Origin: an uncultured Acetatifactor sp.
Lineage (GTDB): Bacteria; Bacillota; Clostridia; Lachnospirales; Lachnospiraceae
DNA: 64,000 nt
Direction: 5' to 3'
NCBI GenBank assembly: GCA_910584865.1
Contig: CAJUCE010000009.1
Location: forward strand, 62,001 to 126,000
The notes below the pieces were generated by a model, which worked only from the letters and a program-made list of their open reading frames with translations, was not told where the DNA came from and ran no database searches. Position numbers and translations under genes: made by a program. Shown here one piece after another: positions 36,423 to 43,349 of this stretch; within the stretch, counting starts at the first letter, position 1; each line of letters begins with the position of its first letter.

Positions 36423-36466
36423 GGAAGCCAGCCAGAATGCCTTTCTCCGGCATCTGGCTGGCTTCC
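36423..36466. terminator. Very stable stem-loop
   Basis: GGAAGCCAGCCAG (36423-36435) pairs with CTGGCTGGCTTCC (36454-36466); ATGCC/GGCAT extends the stem with one bulged A and a seven-base loop. It lies in the 300-base gap between the Rpn-type gene (ending 36613) and the Cys-rich gene. A T-run (CCCTTTTTT) follows on the plus strand only. As a minus-strand terminator of the nuclease gene it lacks a U-tract. The rest of 36313-36612 holds nothing else. Confidence 0.6.
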
Positions 36467-36612
36467 CTTTGCTCCCTTTTTTGCTCATAAAATCTGCACC
36501 CCAAAATGCACGCTTATCTGATAGGCGGCTGGAGCTTTTTCCTGTCCCCCTCGGAAACATCCAATACATCCATGGAATTCTCAGCAGACCATCCTGCCTT
36601 TTCCATAAGGTT

Positions 36613-37497
36613 TTAGACGTTCTTCATCAAAGTGGAAATCCTGTTTTCCTCTGCTGCAACGCGTTCCTTCCCCCTCGCTTTCTCCGCTGCCCTCCGTTTC
36701 ATTTCCTCCAGAGCCAAACATACATTAATCGCCTCCTTGTCTTTTTCCATATCCAGATTTACACCTGCGTATGCGTTCAGTACGTCTGCCTCTGCCCGCC
36801 CCAGGTGCCGGAACCCTTCGTCTGCCTCCACGGCTTTCCAAAGCCTGTCGGTATCCTGTGAATACTTGATGAATGACAGCACCTCTTTCAGGGATGTATG
36901 GAATTTTTCAAAGTCGCTGTCCTTTATGGATGCCGGGGCAACCAGGTTGACTTTATAATCCGGCACCAGCGCAAGGATCCTGGCATCCTGCTCCCCGAAC
37001 ACCTCATGGAGGGACATCGGCCCGTCCCATTCCCTAGCAGAAAGATACACCACCAGTGTCACTACAGGCAGTATCCTGCCCTGCTTCATGAAACCCGATA
37101 GGTACCCATCCCCATCGGCTCCCCTGCAATCATCGGAACACCTGTAGGAAACCGCAGCACCGGACACCTGTTCTGCATACTGGAAAGCATCGTATACCAT
37201 ATTCTCTGCCAGCATCACATCATAGATATCCGGCTGTGCCTCTACTGCCAAGAGCAGATACGCCGCGCGCCCGTCCGTCATGGCAATCAGCGACTCCATC
37301 ACGCCGCCTGTCCCCTGCGCCAGCTGGCCGTCCCCGTCCTGTCCTCCATAGAGGGCTTCCGCCTCACAGATATCCAGCTCCTCCAGGCTGTGCGGGCCTA
37401 TAACCTGTCTGCCGCCATGTATATAATAGTTGAGCAGGTCGGCAAAGATATGTTTCTGACCCATGTATTTTGTTATAACGTTTTCTTTTACACCCAA
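36613..37497 (-). CDS. Rpn/YhgA-type PD-(D/E)xK nuclease
   Basis: A 294-residue protein starting at TTG 37497, ten bases after GGAGGAGA. It has the Rpn pattern: MGQKHIFADLLNYYIHGGRQ at the start (Asp), AYLLLAVEAQPDIYDVMLAE (the Glu-x-Gln of the active site, about residue 85), MVYDAFQYAEQV, then ILPVVTLVVYLSAREWDGPM. C-terminal residues 240-290 are a charged helix. Rpn proteins are recombination-promoting DNA endonucleases, often as fast-evolving cargo. The catalytic set seems kept. A short gene resembling the end of another Rpn protein lies upstream at 37869. Confidence 0.8.
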   Translation of the reverse strand: MGVKENVITKYMGQKHIFADLLNYYIHGGRQVIGPHSLEELDICEAEALYGGQDGDGQLAQGTGGVMESLIAMTDGRAAYLLLAVEAQPDIYDVMLAENMVYDAFQYAEQVSGAAVSYRCSDDCRGADGDGYLSGFMKQGRILPVVTLVVYLSAREWDGPMSLHEVFGEQDARILALVPDYKVNLVAPASIKDSDFEKFHTSLKEVLSFIKYSQDTDRLWKAVEADEGFRHLGRAEADVLNAYAGVNLDMEKDKEAINVCLALEEMKRRAAEKARGKERVAAEENRISTLMKNV

Positions 37498-37868
37498 AGT
37501 CTTCTCCTCCTGTCCTGTGCCGCACCTCCGGCATCTGTTTTCCTACTGTAAACAGCATGCCCTGGATGCGTCTCTTTAAGCTGTACTTTCCTTTCTTTCT
37601 GCTGCATGCAGGCTCTGCCGCAGGCCTGCTCATCCGGTTCCGCCAGGGAGAATTGAACCAGATTCTCGGGAAGGCCCCGAACCTTGCGGATATCCGCAGT
37701 GTGGACCTCAGTCAGGTTGCGGAAGAGCCCGGGGAAGACTACCTCTGTTTCCTGATGGACTGGTATCATTCAATCAGGAATTAGGCAATGGCAGGTAAAT
37801 AGGACATATAGTTTTCATCTGCTATATGCCCTATCGCTGCTATATCTGATTTTGATTGATATGGCTGG
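37498..37868. other. Gap with no confident gene
   Basis: A plus-strand frame at 37557-37784 (75 codons) reads fairly well (ending LCFLMDWYHSIRN), but its ATG has no ribosome site and the first 25 residues are odd. The opposite frame at 37488-37769 reads poorly. It may be a decayed fragment. Nothing else is seen. Confidence 0.35.
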
Positions 37869-38063
37869 CTACGCCAGCTGCATAACCTCAGCTTCCAGTT
37901 CCCTTAATTCGTCTAATGATAATGAGGGAAGACACAGCGCAATTTCATCAAGCGACAGTTTTTCCATTTTTATCATCCTTTCTGCAGTTTCTCGGTCTGC
38001 ATCGTGTCTTTCGCTTTTGATAAATGATTTCATTATCTGTTCTTCATCAAACAAATTCATCAT
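37869..38063 (-). CDS. Small protein resembling an Rpn C-terminal tail
   Basis: A 64-residue protein; ATG 38063 follows AAGGAGGTGGTCAAGATT. It reads MMNLFDEEQIMKSFIKSERH, then ETAERMIKMEKLSLDEIALC and LSLDELRELEAEVMQLA. Rpn-family proteins often end with such an ALxLLKxGxxxxEIAxxxxLxxxxLxxL segment, also encoded as a free small protein by in-frame starts in some members. It could be the leftover end of a second Rpn gene or a regulator of the one at 36613. The strong ribosome site argues that it is translated. Confidence 0.6.
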   Translation of the reverse strand: MMNLFDEEQIMKSFIKSERHDADRETAERMIKMEKLSLDEIALCLPSLSLDELRELEAEVMQLA

Positions 38064-38158
38064 AATCTTGACCACCTCCTTTTCCCTGTCAGGCAGATAT
38101 AATACGAAGATTCTTATAATATAACCTATGAAAACTTCCAGTTACCTTTAGCCGATTG

Positions 38159-38225
38159 ACTATAGGAAGCTGCACTTGCTTCCTATAGTATAACTTATCA
38201 GAAGCAATCCCTATGCTTCTGATAA
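38159..38225. terminator. Two adjacent perfect stem-loops
   Basis: ACTATAGGAAGC (38159-38170) pairs with GCTTCCTATAGT (38178-38189). Five bases on, TTATCAGAAGC (38195-38205) pairs with GCTTCTGATAA (38215-38225). Both share the GAAGC/GCTTC inner stem with 7-9 base loops. They lie between the Cys-rich paralogue 2 (ending 38349) and the small Rpn-tail gene. A double terminator or RNA-protein site is possible. The rest of 38064-38348 is AT-rich and empty. Confidence 0.6.
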
Positions 38226-38348
38226 AAGGCGCACCCCCAATGGATTTTTTATCTACATCTTTTCACATCTCCATTATATAATGGGGATTTATATTTGAAA
38301 AGATGCGGATAAGGCATTTATACTAATCCAAAAATCCTGCATCGCATG

Positions 38349-39569
38349 TCACGCCCCTCCAGCCTCTTCTCCGCCCAAACCCGACAGGCTGATCTGTACG
38401 GGCTGCTCCCTTTCCTCTTTCTCCATCTCCTGCCGCTTTTGCTCCAGCTGCGCGATCCGCTCCTCTCCCAGCCATCTGTTCGCATGGCGTTTATCCAGGC
38501 TGAACTCCTTCAGGCTTCCATACCCCTCTTTTAGGAGCTTCTTCTCCAGGCGCTTCACCGCCGCCTCGTGGGCCTTTTCCCTCCGTTCCTTTTTCACCTT
38601 TGCCTCCAGCTTCTCCATGTCGGAGGCATGCACCACCCGGATTCCGCTGCGGATATCCTCCAAATCCTGCATCAGGTCACGGGACTCCCTGCGCTCTGCC
38701 CGGATGTCCAGCACCTCGACGGTGAATTCTTTCCCATAGCGTTCGGCATGGAACAGCTCGCTGAAATACTCCATCCTGACCTTCCACTCTATCTTGTCCC
38801 GGCACAGCTTCGCGCAGACCCTGCAGATGTCCATGCTCACAGGATGGGAGAACAGCTTCCGGCCGCGGGTGATGTTGGTGTCCACCTGCCCCTCGAACAG
38901 CGTCCCGTCCAGGTCGCTCCGCTGGCGCCTTATCTTCACGTCATAGAATACATTTCCTTTCTTTTCGTCCAGCTCGTGCCCCAATATTGGACACAGCCCA
39001 CAGCACTGCCTCTGTCCACAGCGGTAAGGGTCATAGCACATCTGCCATTCCTGGGTGTCCCTGTCGAAAATCATGTGCTCCCTGCAGACGCGGCCGCCCC
39101 TCTCCAGGCTGAATTTCATTTCTTTTTCCCGAATCTCCTTTTCATGGAGCTTCTCCAGCTGCTCCACGCTCCCCTCGTAGCGGTATTCCTCTGCCGTCAT
39201 ATGCACCTCGCACCAGAAGCGGATTGCCTTGTTCTTCTGGAGGTACTCATGCTTCATCCTGCAGCCGGCTTTCTCATATGGGCAGCACACTGTGGCCATG
39301 TCGTTTTCAAAGGTCCATCTGATGCCCATATAGCACAGGCTGCTGTGGCACTGGCGCCCCTTGCACTGTAGCCCGCAGGGCGTTTTAAAGGTCTGGTCCC
39401 ATATCCACCGCCGCTTAAAGGTGAAGCCCCCATCGAAATTGTCAAGACTCTTCCCCATCCCGCAATAATGCTGTACTTCGACATAATCTGGATGGTTCTC
39501 CACTGTGTAGCCTGCCGCCAGGAGCCCCTTAGTCAACAGGTTCCGCTCAAAATTTAGTTTTTCTTCCAT
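38349..39569 (-). CDS. Cys-rich 406-residue protein, paralogue 2
   Basis: Same length and layout as the 35092-36312 gene: MEEKLNFERNLLTKGLLAAG start, Cys pairs (CGLQCKGRQCHSSLCYM, VCCPYEKAGC, CGQRQCCGLCPILGHE, ICRVCAKLC), and the charged coiled coil ending REQPVQISLSGLGGEEAGG. Differences are scattered, mostly conservative, with no frame damage, so both copies are under selection. It is downstream of a zinc-ribbon gene and of promoter copy 2 (40168-40196), so its regulation differs in context from paralogue 1. Confidence 0.7.
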   Translation of the reverse strand: MEEKLNFERNLLTKGLLAAGYTVENHPDYVEVQHYCGMGKSLDNFDGGFTFKRRWIWDQTFKTPCGLQCKGRQCHSSLCYMGIRWTFENDMATVCCPYEKAGCRMKHEYLQKNKAIRFWCEVHMTAEEYRYEGSVEQLEKLHEKEIREKEMKFSLERGGRVCREHMIFDRDTQEWQMCYDPYRCGQRQCCGLCPILGHELDEKKGNVFYDVKIRRQRSDLDGTLFEGQVDTNITRGRKLFSHPVSMDICRVCAKLCRDKIEWKVRMEYFSELFHAERYGKEFTVEVLDIRAERRESRDLMQDLEDIRSGIRVVHASDMEKLEAKVKKERREKAHEAAVKRLEKKLLKEGYGSLKEFSLDKRHANRWLGEERIAQLEQKRQEMEKEEREQPVQISLSGLGGEEAGGA

Positions 39570-39675
39570 CCCACACTCTCCTCTCTCTGCTTACATTTAC
39601 AGTTCCATGCAGGGCCGAATATTTCCATGTGGTTAAGCATCCGAAAATGCCCTGCCACTGTCCGGATTCACGCGG

Positions 39676-39879
39676 CTATATCCCCAGGCAGGGGCGTATC
39701 CCGAAATAGTCCTCCATGCGGTCCCGCAGTTCCTCAGCTGTCATGTCGTACTCAGCGGCTATGCAGGATTCACAGCATGGGTACCTGTACGCAAGTGTCT
39801 TTGACAGTCGGGCATCCCAACTGTTCAGCTGGTTCCCGCATTTGTTGCAGTATTCCTCCAGCCACTTCAATCTTGCCAT
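39676..39879 (-). CDS. Small zinc-ribbon protein
   Basis: A 67-residue protein. ATG 39879 is preceded by GAGGAAAGGATGG. It has EEYCNKCGNQLNSWDARLSK and YPCCESCIAAEYDM, giving a four-Cys zinc site (CxxC...CxxC), then a helix DMTAEELRDRMEDYFG. It is the first gene after the promoter at 40168-40196 and is likely co-transcribed with Cys-rich paralogue 2. Small ribbons of this kind are common on Clostridia elements; role unknown. Confidence 0.65.
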   Translation of the reverse strand: MARLKWLEEYCNKCGNQLNSWDARLSKTLAYRYPCCESCIAAEYDMTAEELRDRMEDYFGIRPCLGI

Positions 39880-40167
39880 TCTTTTTTCACCATCCTTTCC
39901 TCGATTTTTTGCACAAAAAAGCAGGAACAGCTCCTCTCCAGTCCCCTGGCGCCCATGGTCTCCCATGAGCCAAAGCCATTCCTGCTAATTCCAAACTATT
40001 CTAGTAATTTCAGTCCATAGCTGCTAAAAACGGCAGAGCACTCTCATAAGCGCATAAATATGCCGTCAACGCATACATACAACCTTAACAGCGTGTGCAA
40101 TGCAGCCCTTGCGGCCGCTGCTCGGACACAGCCATCCGAAATACGCACAAAAATCAATCACAGGTAC

Positions 40168-40196
40168 AGTCTAGCACAATATATAGTATTGGTCAA
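40168..40196 (-). promoter_or_regulatory. Sigma-70 promoter with operator motif, copy 2
   Basis: On the minus strand TTGACC (40196-40191) and TAGACT (40173-40168) are 17 bases apart. The spacer holds CACAATATATAGTA (40175-40188), matching the operators of copy 1. The transcript leader (down to about 40086) shares ATTGATTTTTGTGCGTA and GCATTGCACACGCTGT with copy 1. The gap 39880-40258 otherwise has no gene. Confidence 0.7.
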
Positions 40197-40258
40197 CAGA
40201 ATAATATCTATATCTTGTCTCCCTGCTTTTCATCATCCTGATTTCTGTCTGGCCGAAT

Positions 40259-40504
40259 TTATTGGCTCCCTTCGGCCCTTTTCTTCAGGACAGTAATCTC
40301 ATGTGCCTGTTCAAAGGATTCCACAAACTGTTTCATGAATGCCTCCACATCCCCTACGGAAGACGGGACGGATATGGTCTCCTTATCCCTTGCCTCATAC
40401 TCCCCTGAATCCTCTCCTGGCTGGTATGTCCTCACCTCATAATCGTATCCGTTCTCACCCAGCCATTCCCTGACCCTGTCTTCCACGCTCCGGCTTCTTT
40501 CCAT
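40259..40504 (-). CDS. Hypothetical acidic protein, 81 residues
   Basis: Starts at ATG 40504 after AGGAGATGAGGCATC. It reads MERSRSVEDRVREWLGENGY, then EARDKETISVPSSVGDVEAF and FVESFEQAHEITVLKKRAEG: helix-strand-helix, soluble. No known motif. It diverges from the toxin-antitoxin pair, with the two sharing the 40505-40688 promoter region, and stands upstream of promoter copy 2. It might belong to a regulatory circuit but there is no direct sign. Confidence 0.55.
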   Translation of the reverse strand: MERSRSVEDRVREWLGENGYDYEVRTYQPGEDSGEYEARDKETISVPSSVGDVEAFMKQFVESFEQAHEITVLKKRAEGSQ

Positions 40505-40688
40505 GATGCCTCATCTCCTCCTTTTCTCATCCATCGTAGATTTCTATTATTACAGTATAAGCTATTTCCAATGAAAAGCATAGTCCATAAAGCCTTTTCC
40601 CAGGAATATGCTTTCAGGAATTTAAGGGTATACTTTTCACACAGAATCGGATATAATAGACACAAGACACAGGAAAGGGGACAGAAAC

Positions 40689-40856
40689 ATGGAAGCTGTA
40701 GTACAGAATACAACAGACCTGGCAACTGAAAAAGACGCCATGGAGACTCTGTTTTCTTATCTCGACAAAGGAATTGATGATATGGAGGCCGGCAGGGTTC
40801 ATACCGCAGATGAAGCGTTCCGGATCATACGGGAAAGAATGAAGCATGAATTATAA
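40689..40856 (+). CDS. Antitoxin of a RelE/ParE-type pair
   Basis: Fifty-five residues, ATG 40689 after AGGAAAGGGG. It reads MEAVVQNTTDLATEKDAMET, then a helix YLDKGIDDMEAGRVHTADEA ending RIIRERMKHEL, matching the short prevent-host-death or ParD-like antitoxins without a clear DNA-binding head. It overlaps the toxin start by 11 bases. A TATAAT hexamer at 40652-40657 is the likely -10. The antitoxin binds and blocks the toxin; loss of the element kills or arrests the host. Confidence 0.7.
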   Translation: MEAVVQNTTDLATEKDAMETLFSYLDKGIDDMEAGRVHTADEAFRIIRERMKHEL

Positions 40857-41199
40857 GGTACTTGTTACCGATGAAGCAATAGATGACATCTTCAGCCTGG
40901 TCCGTTATATCCATATGGAGCTATGCAATCCGGATGCGGCGGAGCGCCTGTACCATAACCTGGACCGGGAAGTAAGGAACCTGGGAGACTTTCCCCTGAA
41001 ATTCTCCGATTCCGGAATCAGGTACCGCGGATACACCATACATAAAAAGGTTTATAAGTCATATCTCATTTTTTACATCATCAATCAGGAAAGCGAGGAG
41101 GTTTATGTCCTGCGTGTCCTGAAAGACCTGATGGACTGGCAGAAAATATTGGATAAGGCAAAGCTGTACCATTTTTCCGATTACCGGAAACAGCATTAG
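40846..41199 (+). CDS. RelE/ParE-family toxin
   Basis: A 117-residue protein: MNYKVLVTDEAIDDIFSLVR, AAERLYHNLDREVRNLGDFP, GYTIHKKVYKSYLIFYIINQ, then EEVYVLRVLKDLMDWQKIL. This is the ParE/RelE fold: two helices followed by a beta sheet with basic positions (Arg/Lys in YRGYTIHKKVYKSY) and the VLRVLKD strand. The target may be ribosome-bound mRNA (RelE) or gyrase (ParE). The plus-strand pair is isolated between minus-strand genes, a plug-in maintenance cassette. Confidence 0.85.
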   Translation: MNYKVLVTDEAIDDIFSLVRYIHMELCNPDAAERLYHNLDREVRNLGDFPLKFSDSGIRYRGYTIHKKVYKSYLIFYIINQESEEVYVLRVLKDLMDWQKILDKAKLYHFSDYRKQH

Positions 41200-41331
41200 G
41201 CGGGGCTGATTCTTTCAAGAGATATCTGGAAAGTACAGGAGCCCCAGAGAGGAACCTGTACTTTCCATTTCAAGTTCGTTTATTTTATCCGCTTTTTCCT
41301 TAAATATATTTGCATTTTATCGTTTTATCAT

Positions 41332-43143
41332 TTATAAATTTCTTCGAATCACGCGGGTGATTATCCCCACAGCCACCCCGCGCTCTTCATCCAGCCGTGT
41401 CACCGCAAAGCTCACGTCGTCTTTCTTCCCGGGCATCCGGTAATCATAGCAGGAGTGCGCCACCGCATTGACACCGTTGGACAGGCGGATATACACCACG
41501 CCTTTATGTACGTCCGTCACCTTCCCCGCATACTTGCTCTGGATGCGGCATTTTTTCAGGTTGTCATGGCTCGTGTTCTGGGACACGCTCTTGATGTCCG
41601 CCTTGACCGCGATCTCCTCCAGGCCGTCCCTGCGCACACTCAGCACCCTCACCAGCACCTGGTCTCCCACGGAGAACCGCTCATGGGCATCCCCAATCCA
41701 GTCCCATGCAAGGTCGCGGGCCATGATGGAGCATTCCACCCCGAAGACCTCCACCCGCAGCACCTTCTCCGCCACCGCGATGACACGGGCCTGCACGATG
41801 CGCCCCTCATGGACACGGTACATCCCCGAGGCATCCGTATCCAGATAGAAGATCTGGCGTTTTTTCAGCATGGCCTCCCTGCGGCTGGCCACCACGCTCC
41901 TGGCTTTGGAGTCGATGCCCTTCACAATGAAGTCGATCTCCGCCCCCAGCATGTTCCCCAGGATCTTGTTCTGCCGCAGCATCAGCTCCGCATACTCCTG
42001 CCCGGAGGGGCTGTGCCCCACGTTGATCATCATCTCCTTCAGGGGAATGACGATCCGGAACCCCTTATAGTCCACGATGGCGATGGTCTTGCCGTTGTCC
42101 GTCTGCTCTATGCCGCCCAGCTGCCCGGTCAGGCTCCGTCTGGTACGGTAGGCATTGTGGATCTCATGCCAGATCACATCCTCCCGGCTCTCTTCTGTCT
42201 CCACTTCCCCACGGGCTTCCAGCGTCAGTACGGGTGCCTCCGCCCTTTTTCCTCCAACGGCACGACGGGGTGCTGAATCCGCCGGCCTTCTTTCCGAAAC
42301 AGTGCCGGGCTGGGCTTCCCTTCTTGATACAGCCGAAGTTTCCTCTGCAATTTCTACAGTTTCCTCTAAGACCTCCTCTGCAGTTCCCGCTGCGCTTTCC
42401 TCTTCCGCTTCACCGTATACTTCGTCCCATCCATCCGCATCTTCCGGGTCCTCTGAATCCAAAGTCAATGCACTGCCATTATCTGCATCCATATCCAGAA
42501 AGTCTTCCTCCATCTCCGAATCGCTTTCTTCTGCCGACAGCAGTGCCTCCTCCAGCAACCCCTCTTCCGGTACTGTCTCCGGCTGTACCTCCACCTCTGG
42601 CTGTACCCCTATCTCCGCATCGCCCTGCTCCCCTGTGGTCTCCGCTTCATTTTCTGCTTTCTCGGATACTGCTTTCTTTTTCCGGGAACTACGCTTAGGT
42701 TTTGCCGGGGCAGGTCCTTCGGCAGCTATCTCCGCAGGGACATCTCCTGGCTCTGTGGCATTTTCTGCCAGGCCGCTGGCCTCGTCTGTCACAGCCACCT
42801 CTCCCTCTTCCCCGTTTTCACAGATATCCTCTCCGTCCGCATCCTGATGCTCCCTGGATTCCTCCATCTGCCCTCCTTCAGGCATTTCCTCCCCATCTTC
42901 TGCGGATTCCACCAGGGCATCTTCCTCTTCCATAAAATCTGCCAGAGTATCTTCCTCGGAATTGTCTGCATCATCAGCCACATCCCCGGGCTCTTCTCCG
43001 CCAGATTCCATTTCAGGATCCAGCCCCTCTTTCCTGCCATCAAACTCTTCCTCCTGTGCTGTGTCTTCCATAAAAGCATCATCAACACCGGGGGCTTCAA
43101 CAGCCAGCTCATTCACTTCCACTATTTCCTTTTTTCTGCCCAT
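41332..43143 (-). CDS. Acidic protein with C-terminal S1 RNA-binding domain
   Basis: A 603-residue protein; ATG follows GAGAGGCAGATAT. Residues 1-310 are very acidic Glu/Asp/Ala-rich, with one basic patch (PKRSSRKKKAVSEKAE) near 150; disordered. Residues 320-520 are a folded domain: VIWHEIHNAYRTRRSLTGQL, YKGFRIVIPLKEMM, IDFIVKGIDSKARSVVASRR. The end (about 525-600) is S1-like: YAGKVTDVHKGVVYIRLSNG and VNAVAHSCYD. Proteins of this kind flank TraG in Firmicutes elements. It may bind RNA or act in a relaxosome; unproven. Upstream 43144-43349 is empty. Confidence 0.7.
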   Translation of the reverse strand: MGRKKEIVEVNELAVEAPGVDDAFMEDTAQEEEFDGRKEGLDPEMESGGEEPGDVADDADNSEEDTLADFMEEEDALVESAEDGEEMPEGGQMEESREHQDADGEDICENGEEGEVAVTDEASGLAENATEPGDVPAEIAAEGPAPAKPKRSSRKKKAVSEKAENEAETTGEQGDAEIGVQPEVEVQPETVPEEGLLEEALLSAEESDSEMEEDFLDMDADNGSALTLDSEDPEDADGWDEVYGEAEEESAAGTAEEVLEETVEIAEETSAVSRREAQPGTVSERRPADSAPRRAVGGKRAEAPVLTLEARGEVETEESREDVIWHEIHNAYRTRRSLTGQLGGIEQTDNGKTIAIVDYKGFRIVIPLKEMMINVGHSPSGQEYAELMLRQNKILGNMLGAEIDFIVKGIDSKARSVVASRREAMLKKRQIFYLDTDASGMYRVHEGRIVQARVIAVAEKVLRVEVFGVECSIMARDLAWDWIGDAHERFSVGDQVLVRVLSVRRDGLEEIAVKADIKSVSQNTSHDNLKKCRIQSKYAGKVTDVHKGVVYIRLSNGVNAVAHSCYDYRMPGKKDDVSFAVTRLDEERGVAVGIITRVIRRNL

Positions 43144-43349
43144 ATATCTGCCTCTCTTTCATTGAAATGATTGATTTTAGTTTTACCTGCCATTTCTGTC
43201 ATCTCCTGATGCCAGTAGCCTGGAATCAGGATACTGCTGTCTTCCACAAGACTGTATTTTTAAGCAACACCTTTGTCGGCCGAAGTCCATATGCTCCCTG
43301 AACCAGTCCCTTGCCGGACATGTCATTTCTCTCCGGTATCCTCAAATGC

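Noticed and set aside
41455..42847. Plus-strand frames opposite the S1-domain gene
   Set aside because: Antisense shadows of an acidic gene with a good ribosome site and a recognisable C-terminal domain.
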